43,143 nt of DNA. Origin: Legionellaceae bacterium. Its GTDB lineage: Bacteria; Pseudomonadota; Gammaproteobacteria; Legionellales; Legionellaceae. The translations under genes and the position numbers were made by a program. Each line of letters begins with the position of its first letter. Within the stretch, counting starts at the first letter, position 1. Under the pieces are notes generated by a model that searched no databases, was not told where the DNA came from, and saw nothing but the letters and a program-made list of their open reading frames with translations. The stretch is from positions 1 through 43,143 of the forward strand of contig JARGNP010000018.1 in assembly GCA_029210265.1 (NCBI GenBank), read 5' to 3'. Shown here one piece after another: positions 1 to 7,539 of this stretch.

Positions 1-176
1 AGGCAAATTCTAATGATTTTTACTTATGAGGCAAGGGGCGGTGCGTAAGGTGAGTTACTTATAGTTGTCCTCCCGCTATTAATTTTTCTCTTCTCGAACA
101 ACCCAGAACAAGATACACTAGCTCGTTCAAGATCTTCAAACATCAGAATCTAACCGTAACTTGGTGAATAATTAAT

Positions 177-1445
177 ATGTTTTTAAATAAGCTTAATGCC
201 AGCCACTCGTTAGAAACTAAACCTATAGCAAAAAACAATGGTAAAATTTTGCTGTTTAGCTATGCTTTTCCGCCCATGCAAGTACAAATGACACCGGCAG
301 TTTTTAAGCCGATGGCTGCTTTTTCACAATTAGGTTATCAAGTCGATGTCTTATGCGCTGATTCCTTTTGCCCTCATTTATCAACAGATGTTACTTTATT
401 ACCTTTTGTCGAATCTTATTTTGGTCAAGTTCATCGTTTAAATCCTCATATAACTGGGTGGCGCAGAATTAAGGAACGTGTAAACATAATTAATCATGTC
501 CCTGATTTAATGGAATCTTTACACCAGCCTGCTTATGAATATTTAATGGACTTGGATTTATCTCAGTATCAATGTGTTATTACGTTCTCCCCGTTCCATT
601 CGATTAACGCAGTTATGGCACGAGTGAAAAAACATCGAAACCAAGTGCGCTGGATAGCTCAGTTTAGCGACCCTTGGGCAGGCAACCCTTTAGAGGTAAG
701 AGCGCTAAATAAACTGTGGAATTATTGGCACCAGCCACATTGCATAAAGAAAATGGATCATTTAATTCATGCATCGCCTGACTCTCTTAATCTTATGGTT
801 AAAAGAAAAAGACAGAATTTTCATCATAAAACAACTGTACTTCCACACGCCTATAGCGATTTTCTTTACCCGAACAGACCTAAAGCCCATAACGCCAAAA
901 TAACGTTACGTTATGTTGGTGCTCTTTATGGCCGCCGCTCACCAGAGCCTCTTTTTGCAGCGCTACTTTTACTACTAAAACGCCGGAAAACATGGAGCAA
1001 TCAAATACAAATCGAATTGATAGGTCAGGTTTCTTCTGATATGCTAAACACAACAACAGCAAAAGCCTTGCCACAAGGTATGATCAGTCATATAAAAAAC
1101 GTAAATTATCTACAATCGCTGGCACTAATGTATGATGCCGATATTTTGCTCTTGATCGACGCTGACATTAAAAAGAATTTATTTTTAGCAAGTAAGCTAT
1201 CTGACTATCTTGGGGCAAATACCCCTATTGTTGGGTTAGTTCCTTCAGGTAGCTCGGAAGATATACTTTCCAAACTAGGCGCTTATTATGCTCACCCCTC
1301 GAATATTGAAGGCATAAGCGATGCTTTAGAAAAAACACTAGATACAATTATTTCAAACTCTTCAGGCCCACCATTGCAGGAGACGTTCCGACAATCATTT
1401 AAAGATGTCAATATTGCACAAAAATTAATACAGCTTATTCACTAA
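177..1445 (+). CDS. GT4-type glycosyltransferase
   Basis: The 422-residue protein has the layout of a GT-B fold glycosyltransferase of family 4. The N-terminal domain opens with KILLFSYAFPP (about residues 23-33), followed by a region resembling acceptor-binding segments. The C-terminal nucleotide-sugar domain begins near LRYVGALYGRR (about residue 242) and carries ASKLSDYLGANTPIVGLVP near residues 340-360, the usual place of the donor-contacting loop. It probably adds one sugar to the lipid-linked polysaccharide on the cytoplasmic side of the inner membrane. The ATG is preceded by GGTGA about 9 nt upstream. The gene stands alone: 351 nt separate it from the next operon. It looks more AT-rich than the minus-strand polysaccharide genes, which suggests separate acquisition. 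Donor and acceptor cannot be told from sequence. Confidence 0.8.
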   Translation: MFLNKLNASHSLETKPIAKNNGKILLFSYAFPPMQVQMTPAVFKPMAAFSQLGYQVDVLCADSFCPHLSTDVTLLPFVESYFGQVHRLNPHITGWRRIKERVNIINHVPDLMESLHQPAYEYLMDLDLSQYQCVITFSPFHSINAVMARVKKHRNQVRWIAQFSDPWAGNPLEVRALNKLWNYWHQPHCIKKMDHLIHASPDSLNLMVKRKRQNFHHKTTVLPHAYSDFLYPNRPKAHNAKITLRYVGALYGRRSPEPLFAALLLLLKRRKTWSNQIQIELIGQVSSDMLNTTTAKALPQGMISHIKNVNYLQSLALMYDADILLLIDADIKKNLFLASKLSDYLGANTPIVGLVPSGSSEDILSKLGAYYAHPSNIEGISDALEKTLDTIISNSSGPPLQETFRQSFKDVNIAQKLIQLIH

Positions 1446-1797
1446 TTCCCAGTGAGTTATAATGCGATTATCATCTAGGCAGCTTCTTTATGGGTTCAAC
1501 GCACTAAAATATTAATATTAAATAAAAGACATGGGACGAAGCTACAGAACTCTATCGAGGCAAAAAATACGTAGCTAATTTCAAGACAAATTAAATGCAA
1601 AGGTCCTAAAGTCAAGGTGTGCAGCTTCAGTTGAACCGAACAAGTATTACTCACATTTCAATATTGTCAAACACTTTAACTGAATAAAACAATCGAGCCA
1701 AGAATGTATAACAAAAAACCGATGAATTGAAACTCGTAATTTTATAGGCGATAAGTATATACTACGAGCCTAAATTGACACAAAGGACAAATCAGAC
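1446..1797. other. Long intergenic region upstream of the deoxy-amino-sugar operon
   Basis: This is the longest stretch without a recognisable gene. It is AT-rich and contains no ORF with family features on either strand. A short open stretch around 1531-1596 (ending in KKYVANFKTN) has no usable start and may be chance or a gene remnant. The 3' part probably holds the promoter of the operon that starts at 1798: a TTGAAA-like element at 1727-1732 with GATAAG at 1750-1755 (17-nt spacing), and a palindrome AGTATATACT at 1754-1763. A ribosome binding site AAAGGA lies just before the GTG start. Confidence 0.4.
1754..1763. promoter_or_regulatory. AGTATATACT palindrome, possible -10/operator
   Basis: The perfect 10-nt palindrome AGTATATACT lies 34 nt before the GTG start of the sugar operon. 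Its 3' half, TATACT, resembles a -10 box. The same 11-mer AAGTATATACT occurs at 10870-10880 before the ABC exporter genes. It could be part of both promoters or a shared operator; no good -35 at 17 nt is seen for the TATACT reading. Confidence 0.3.
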
Positions 1798-2685
1798 GTG
1801 AAGATACTCGTTTTAGGTGCAACTGGAATGCTAGGGAGCACTATATTTCAACAATTATTTAATCATTCACAACATCAAGTATGGGGAACCATACGTAATA
1901 GCCATAACTTAGGTTATTTTCCAAAAAACACGCATCAAAATTTAATAAAAAACATCGACGTACTCGAGCACGATGCCTTAGTGTATGCCTTTACACAAGT
2001 AAAACCCGATGTCGTAATTAATTGTGTGGGTGTCATTAAACAACTTGCACACGCCAATAACCCACTCACGACACTCCCCATTAATGCGATGCTGCCTCAT
2101 CGCCTAGCCTCACTTTGTGAACTCACCAGTACTCGACTCATACACGTCAGTACAGACTGTGTTTTTTCGGGTAATCAAGGCATGTACGTTGAAGAAGATG
2201 TATCCGATGCAACCGACCTCTATGGTAAATCCAAGTACATAGGTGAGCTACATGATTGCCCATCAGCTATTACCTTACGTACATCAATCATAGGTCACGA
2301 AATTAACTCAAACTATAGTTTGGTCGACTGGTTTCTTTCACAAAACAATGATATCTCCGGCTATGATAAAGCAATTTTCTCAGGACTTACGACATTGGAG
2401 TTTGCGCGTATTATTCATGATTTTGTTATCCCGAACCCTGAACTATCAGGCTTATATCATGTCGCAGCACAACCCATAAATAAATTTGATTTATTATCGG
2501 TTATAGCCGACGTGTATAAAAAAGAAATATCCATAAAGCCGGATAGTGCGCTTGTTATTGATCGCTCGCTCAACGCACAACGCTTCAACCAAGCCACGCA
2601 ATACAGCCCACCTGATTGGACAACGTTAATCACAGCTATGCACAAGGACTATTTAAATACACAAGAAAGGAATCTCCATGTTTGA
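1798..2685 (+). CDS. RmlD-like SDR, UDP-2-acetamido-2,6-dideoxy-L-hexulose reductase (WbvR/CapF-like without cupin)
   Basis: This 295-residue extended SDR has the nucleotide-binding motif GATGMLG at residues 7-13, HVSTDCVFSG for the catalytic Ser/Thr, and YGKSK (Y-x3-K). It resembles RmlD reductases and the SDR half of CapF/WbjC. CapF/WbjC (about 370 residues) carries a C-terminal cupin needed for C3 epimerisation towards UDP-L-FucNAc; this protein ends after the SDR domain. It therefore fits WbvR better, which reduces the 4-keto intermediate to UDP-L-RhaNAc in the WbvB-WbvR-WbvD pathway. The start is a GTG with AAAGGA upstream. It is the first gene of a coupled set and overlaps the dehydratase gene by 8 nt. 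The family assignment is firm; the exact sugar is inferred. Confidence 0.75.
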   Translation: MKILVLGATGMLGSTIFQQLFNHSQHQVWGTIRNSHNLGYFPKNTHQNLIKNIDVLEHDALVYAFTQVKPDVVINCVGVIKQLAHANNPLTTLPINAMLPHRLASLCELTSTRLIHVSTDCVFSGNQGMYVEEDVSDATDLYGKSKYIGELHDCPSAITLRTSIIGHEINSNYSLVDWFLSQNNDISGYDKAIFSGLTTLEFARIIHDFVIPNPELSGLYHVAAQPINKFDLLSVIADVYKKEISIKPDSALVIDRSLNAQRFNQATQYSPPDWTTLITAMHKDYLNTQERNLHV

Positions 2686-3688
2686 TAACAAAACACTATT
2701 AATTACCGGCGGTACAGGCTCGTTTGGTCACGCGGTATTAAAACGATTTTTGAATTCATCCATACAAGAAATTCGTATATTTAGTCGTGATGAAAAAAAA
2801 CAAGACGACATGAGACGTAAATTTAATAACAAAAAAATTAAATATTATATTGGTGATGTCCGTGATTATTCATCCATTAGCGACGCAATGCGCGGCGTTG
2901 ATTATGTCTTTCATGCCGCTGCACTAAAGCAAGTGCCTTCATGCGAGTTTTACCCCATGGAAGCGGTACGTACCAATGTATTAGGTACTGAAAATGTTTT
3001 AAATGCTGGCATCAATCATGGTGTGCAACGCGTCATTGTTCTAAGTACGGATAAGGCGGTTTACCCCATCAATGCGATGGGCATGTCCAAAGCCATGGCA
3101 GAAAAAGTCATGCTCGCAAAATCTCGACAAATTATTGATTCGAAGACCTCAGTATTTGCAACACGCTATGGCAACGTCATGGCATCACGCGGCTCTGTTA
3201 TTCCCTTATTTATAGAACAAATTCAAAACAAACAACCCTTAACGATTACCGACCCGACCATGACACGTTTTCTCATGTCACTGGAAGATTCCGTTGGGCT
3301 CGTATTGCATGCATTTGATCATGGAAAACAAGGTGATATTTTCGTACAAAAAGCACCTGCAGCAACAATCGGTAATGTTGCACAAGCTTTACTCGAAATT
3401 TTTCGTAGCGACTCTGAAATTCAAATTATTGGTACACGGCATGGCGAAAAAGCCTATGAGTCGTTGGTTTCACGCGAAGAAATGGCCATGGCTGAAGATA
3501 TGGGCGCCTACTATAGGATTAAAACAGATAACCGTGATTTAAATTACGACAAATACTGCGTGGAAGGTGAAGAAGAAGTCTCTCGACTTGAAGATTACAC
3601 ATCACACAATACACAACAACTTAACATCGACGAAATAAAAACCTTATTACTCAAACTAGATTTCGTTCAGGAGCAACTCGATGCTTAA
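2678..3688 (+). CDS. UDP-GlcNAc 4,6-dehydratase/5-epimerase (CapE/WbjB/FnlA family)
   Basis: The 336-residue SDR has GGTGSFG near residues 11-17, an HAAALKQVPSCE segment, and LSTDKAVYPINAMGMSK. The position normally held by the catalytic Tyr of Y-x3-K is Met here (MGMSK), as I recall for CapE-type inverting dehydratases, in contrast to FlaA1/PseB members. The enzyme removes water from UDP-GlcNAc and inverts C5, giving UDP-2-acetamido-2,6-dideoxy-L-hexos-4-ulose, the common precursor of L-FucNAc, L-RhaNAc and L-QuiNAc. The ATG follows AAGGAA and overlaps the upstream reductase by 8 nt; the next gene again overlaps by 8 nt, which suggests translational coupling of all three steps. Length agrees with the family. 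Confidence 0.88.
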   Translation: MFDNKTLLITGGTGSFGHAVLKRFLNSSIQEIRIFSRDEKKQDDMRRKFNNKKIKYYIGDVRDYSSISDAMRGVDYVFHAAALKQVPSCEFYPMEAVRTNVLGTENVLNAGINHGVQRVIVLSTDKAVYPINAMGMSKAMAEKVMLAKSRQIIDSKTSVFATRYGNVMASRGSVIPLFIEQIQNKQPLTITDPTMTRFLMSLEDSVGLVLHAFDHGKQGDIFVQKAPAATIGNVAQALLEIFRSDSEIQIIGTRHGEKAYESLVSREEMAMAEDMGAYYRIKTDNRDLNYDKYCVEGEEEVSRLEDYTSHNTQQLNIDEIKTLLLKLDFVQEQLDA

Positions 3689-4838
3689 TATTATGACCCT
3701 CGTGGGAACACGACCAGAACTTATTAAAATGTCCCGTGTTATTGCAGCGTTTGATAAACACTCAAATCACACACTGGTTCATTCAGGACAAAATCATGAC
3801 TATGAACTCAATCAAGTTTTTTTTGATGATCTAGAAATACGTAAGCCTGATTATTTCTTAAATATATCCCCTGATTCCCCAGCAGATGCCATTGCCGATG
3901 TCATCTCAAAATCTGATGCGTTATTTAAAGAAATAAAACCTGACGCTTTACTTTTATACGGTGATACCAATACCTGTTTAGCGATCATCTCGGCTAAACG
4001 CCGAAAAATTCCGGTTTTTCATATGGAAGCTGGTAACCGTTGTTTTGACCAGCGGGTTCCCGAAGAGTTAAACAGAAAAGTTGTCGACCATTTAAGTGAT
4101 ATTAATATGGTTCTAACAGAACATGCCCGCCGCTATTTAATCGCCGAAGGGCTCCCACAAGAAACCATTATTAAAACCGGCTCACATATGCATGAGGTGC
4201 TGGATTATTACAAACATAAAATTACCGAATCAACTATTTTAGAGCGCACTAAGCTTCAAGCTGACCGCTATTTTTTAGTCAGCGCACACCGTGAAGAAAA
4301 TGTTGATTCAGCGAGTAACCTCCGCGATTTATTAACCGGACTCAACGCGCTTGCTGAACATTACCAATACCCTATTTATTTCTCGACACACCCAAGAACA
4401 CGTAAACGTCTCGACAATTATCCCAAAGAAGATATCCATCCACTCATCCACTTCACCAAACCACTCGGTTTTTTTGATTATATCAAATTACAAACCGAAG
4501 CTTTTTGTGTGTTATCCGACAGCGGTACCATTACCGAAGAAACTTCGTTACTCAACTTACCCGCAATCACCATACGTAATGCACATGAACGACCTGAAGG
4601 CATGGATGAAGGAACACTTATCATGAGTGGTCTCACAGCAGATAGAATATTAAATGCCGTACGCATCGTCACAGAACAACATGCAGACAACAACAAAACA
4701 TCGAAACTTATTCCCGACTACGATGCAGGAAAAGTTTCACAAAAAGTACTGCGAATCGTTACCAGCTATGTCGACTATGTTAATCGAACCGTATGGTCTG
4801 AAAACACGATAAAACAAGAGGAAGCCTCCTGTGTCTGA
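3681..4838 (+). CDS. UDP-N-acetyl-hexosamine 2-epimerase (CapG/WbjD/WbvD-like)
   Basis: The 385-residue non-hydrolysing 2-epimerase starts LNIMTLVGTRPELIKMSRV, and has HSGQNHDYELNQVFF, LLYGDTNTCLA, HMEAGNRCFDQRVPEELNRK, VSAHREEN and the late SDSGTITEE motif that holds the UDP part. The variants GNRCFD (rather than GLRSFN) and GTITEE (rather than GGVQKE) separate it from the WecB/WbpI-type protein at 13842-14939 and match the CapG/WbjD branch. It should invert C2 of the reduced UDP-L-sugar, for example UDP-L-RhaNAc to UDP-L-QuiNAc. AGGAG lies before the ATG. It overlaps the preceding and following genes by 8 nt each. Confidence 0.87.
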   Translation: MLNIMTLVGTRPELIKMSRVIAAFDKHSNHTLVHSGQNHDYELNQVFFDDLEIRKPDYFLNISPDSPADAIADVISKSDALFKEIKPDALLLYGDTNTCLAIISAKRRKIPVFHMEAGNRCFDQRVPEELNRKVVDHLSDINMVLTEHARRYLIAEGLPQETIIKTGSHMHEVLDYYKHKITESTILERTKLQADRYFLVSAHREENVDSASNLRDLLTGLNALAEHYQYPIYFSTHPRTRKRLDNYPKEDIHPLIHFTKPLGFFDYIKLQTEAFCVLSDSGTITEETSLLNLPAITIRNAHERPEGMDEGTLIMSGLTADRILNAVRIVTEQHADNNKTSKLIPDYDAGKVSQKVLRIVTSYVDYVNRTVWSENTIKQEEASCV

Positions 4839-5847
4839 TCTACAAAAACAAACGGCTACAAAGCAACCCTTTGCTCCGCTCGTATCCATTGTTATTCCTG
4901 TGTACAACGGTGCTAATTATATGAAAGAAGCGATTGATAGCGCTTTAGCACAAACCTATAAAAACATTGAAATCATCGTCATCAATGATGGCTCCAAAGA
5001 TGATGGTAAAACCGATGCTATCGCAAAAGCTTACGGTGACAAAATACGTTACTTTTCAAAAGAAAACGGCGGTTGTGGCTCGGCCCTAAACTTAGGTATC
5101 GCTAAGATGCAAGGCGACTACTTTTCATGGCTAAGTCATGATGATAAATATCATCCATCTAAAGTAGCACGCCAAATTGATGTTTTATCGAACTTAAATG
5201 ATAAAAAAACGATCATTTATGGTGGCTATGAAGTTATTAATACAAAATCAGAAATAACCGATACCGTACACATTGATACAACATACCCATTGAATAAACT
5301 CAATACGCCACTCTTTTCATTGCTACGCGGCCTAATCCATGGCTGCTCGCTATTAATACCATCCGTATATTTCACAAAGGTTGGTGTCTTTGATGAGGCA
5401 TTACCCTCAACGCAAGATTATGCGCTTTGGTTCGATATCATGCGTATTGCTCCAATACACTTTGATAACAAAATCCTGATTCAATCAAGACAACATCCTG
5501 CTCAAGGTAGCAATACTATTAACAACATTTTTGAAGAAAATAATGCCCTATGGTCAGAGTTTCTACGCAAGTTAACCCATGAAGAAATGACCAAGATTGA
5601 TGATTCACCGCTTTTATTTTTAAAAAAAACAGCCTCAACCTTAGCAAGAACGCCGTTTAAAAAAGCGGAAGCACTGGCCCTCTCTATGGCTAGCGACATC
5701 CTAAAAACAGAAATTATAGAATTAAACACGGAACTGACTAAGTTAAAGCGCCAAAACAGAACATCTAAAGGAAACATTTCCAGAAAATTCTTGAGTCGTT
5801 TGTGCAACAAAGTAAATAGGCTTTTATCCTGCGAAAAAGTAACTTAG
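4831..5847 (+). CDS. GT2 family glycosyltransferase
   Basis: This is a GT-A fold, family 2 enzyme of 338 residues. The N-terminal part has VSIVIPVYNGANYMKEAIDSALAQTYKNIEIIVINDGSKDDG (residues about 18-60), the typical nucleotide-sugar binding start, then the metal-binding region SWLSHDDKYHP, and PSTQDYALWFDIMR where a catalytic acid is expected. The C-terminal 60 residues are Lys-rich and helical and may contact the membrane. The GTG start overlaps the 2-epimerase gene by 8 nt, with GAGG about 9 nt upstream; it is therefore co-translated with the deoxy-amino-sugar genes and may well use their product as donor. Donor identity is an inference from this coupling. Confidence 0.85.
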   Translation: MSDLQKQTATKQPFAPLVSIVIPVYNGANYMKEAIDSALAQTYKNIEIIVINDGSKDDGKTDAIAKAYGDKIRYFSKENGGCGSALNLGIAKMQGDYFSWLSHDDKYHPSKVARQIDVLSNLNDKKTIIYGGYEVINTKSEITDTVHIDTTYPLNKLNTPLFSLLRGLIHGCSLLIPSVYFTKVGVFDEALPSTQDYALWFDIMRIAPIHFDNKILIQSRQHPAQGSNTINNIFEENNALWSEFLRKLTHEEMTKIDDSPLLFLKKTASTLARTPFKKAEALALSMASDILKTEIIELNTELTKLKRQNRTSKGNISRKFLSRLCNKVNRLLSCEKVT

Positions 5848-5883
5848 GACATCTCTCGACTCTGAAAAAGGATAACAATCGAA

Positions 5884-7533
5884 ATGGATACGGTACACAA
5901 ACAAAATTTTTTAATTAGCTTTTTTAAAAAATTATTAATACCGTCTAAAGCAAATATGTCTTTTGGCTATCCTGATCGCTGGCAGCTTCAAGAATTCGCG
6001 CCATCTGCTATAAAGCAAGCTAAAGTAAACGTACTCGTTATCTCCTACCTATTTCCCCACCCCGATCAACCAGGACTAGGCTCTTTTGTTCTAGAACAAA
6101 TAAAAGGACTACAGAACACGGAACAAGACATTAATGTTCGTGTGATATCTGGCCGTCCGTATCATATAAGTTTAAAGCAAATACGAAATCCCTTACGTAC
6201 ATTAAGGCATCCTAGGTGTATGTTAAGAAAGTTATCCCACGACATTTATAATTTTGTACGAGGGCTACATAACTTTTTTAGTTATTATAAAGCCTGTAAT
6301 CAATCATGGTGGTCTATTGAGGGAGTATCTGTTAAGTATTTGCCTTATCCTTTTTATGGTGATTTCTGGACTCATGGATGGGGCTACCAAAAGTCACTCA
6401 CAAAAAGCATAAAAAAGCTTAAAGAAACGTTTGATTTTGATGTTATTCATGCACATACAGGATATCTTGATGGCAATGCAGCTCGAAAAATAGCTTCAAC
6501 GTTTAATCGACCTTGTATTATTACGGAACATACAGGGCCATTTACCATCTTGACAGAACACCCATCTATTCGAAGAACGACCATAAAAGCATTAAACAAT
6601 GCGCAACATCTTGTTGCTGTTTCAGAAGCGCAACGTCAAAATATTTTATCATGCTTAAAAGACAAACAATCAAAAGTCCACGTCATTCCTAATATCGTAG
6701 ATTTTGACCGATTTTATCCAGCATCAAGTTGGACTCCCGACCCTGCCGCGCCAAAAATTCTTTTTGTGGGCTACTTCACGCCAGTGAAAAATATATCTCT
6801 TCTTTTAAACGCATTTCAACGCGTGCTTATTGAGAAGCCTTTAGCAACCCTTACCTTAGTTGGAGGGGGTTATACACTCGCCTTGAAGTCAGCTTTATCT
6901 AATAATATAGAGCAAGCAGAAGCAGGCGTAATATACTTATCTGAAGAAGGACCTGACAACTACCTTGTTCGTGATTGGAATGGCATCATACAAACAGGAC
7001 GATTGGATGGTGTTGATTTAAGCCACCTGGAACTACAAAATTTAAATGATTTAGATTTCAAAACAAGTATTCTAATGGTGACATCAGGAGCAGCTCATAC
7101 AATTGGAGGCGTGCATCCAGCCGATTATACCCAACAAATCATGCAAGAAGTAGATACATTAAACCTGACTGATTCAGTTAAAGTAACAGGCCCTGTTCCG
7201 CATGAGGAAGTATCCAACTTCATGAGAAATCATTGTGATATTTTTGCATTAAGCAGTGTTTCTGAAAGTTTTGGCTGTGTTGTTGCAGAAGCATTAGCAA
7301 GCGGTAGACCTGTCGTAAGTACACGCTGTGGTGGGCCAGAAGATATTATTACAGAAGACTGGATGGGCGTCACATGTGAGAATCATAATCCAGACGCCTT
7401 GGCCGAAGCAATTTTGAATCTTTCAGATAGATTGCCAATGATCGATCCTAATCGACTAAGAAAAAGTGCAGAGGATCGATTCTCAGCTAAAGTTATTAGT
7501 GAACAATATATGAAGTTATATCAACCCACATAA
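5884..7533 (+). CDS. GT4 glycosyltransferase with an extra central segment
   Basis: The 549-residue GT-B enzyme has the GT4 N-terminal domain (NVLVISYLFPHPDQPGLGSF near residues 49-68, VIHAHTGYLDGNAARK, ITEHTGPF) and C-terminal domain (KILFVGYFTPVKN near residue 292, DIFALSSVSESFGCVVAEALASGRPVVSTRCGGPEDI near the end, which contains the E-x7-E donor motif). It is clearly related to the protein at 9423-10703. Between LVGGGYT (about residue 327) and LTDSVKVTG (about residue 427) it has roughly 75-80 more residues than that paralogue, including DYTQQIM and an IGGVHPAD stretch. The segment is in frame and does not look like sequence error. The start has AAGGA about 10 nt upstream and lies 36 nt after the GT2 gene. 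It meets the next gene tail to tail with 6 nt between them. Confidence 0.83.
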   Translation: MDTVHKQNFLISFFKKLLIPSKANMSFGYPDRWQLQEFAPSAIKQAKVNVLVISYLFPHPDQPGLGSFVLEQIKGLQNTEQDINVRVISGRPYHISLKQIRNPLRTLRHPRCMLRKLSHDIYNFVRGLHNFFSYYKACNQSWWSIEGVSVKYLPYPFYGDFWTHGWGYQKSLTKSIKKLKETFDFDVIHAHTGYLDGNAARKIASTFNRPCIITEHTGPFTILTEHPSIRRTTIKALNNAQHLVAVSEAQRQNILSCLKDKQSKVHVIPNIVDFDRFYPASSWTPDPAAPKILFVGYFTPVKNISLLLNAFQRVLIEKPLATLTLVGGGYTLALKSALSNNIEQAEAGVIYLSEEGPDNYLVRDWNGIIQTGRLDGVDLSHLELQNLNDLDFKTSILMVTSGAAHTIGGVHPADYTQQIMQEVDTLNLTDSVKVTGPVPHEEVSNFMRNHCDIFALSSVSESFGCVVAEALASGRPVVSTRCGGPEDIITEDWMGVTCENHNPDALAEAILNLSDRLPMIDPNRLRKSAEDRFSAKVISEQYMKLYQPT

Positions 7534-7539
7534 TTCAAC

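Noticed and set aside
1531-1596. Short open stretch ending in KKYVANFKTN, considered as a transposase or other gene remnant
   Set aside because: Too short, no start codon with ribosome binding site and no motif that identifies a family.
4818-4832. GAGG-AAG-CCTC mini-hairpin around the ribosome binding site of the GT2 gene
   Set aside because: A 4-bp stem with a 3-nt loop is too weak to argue for regulation.
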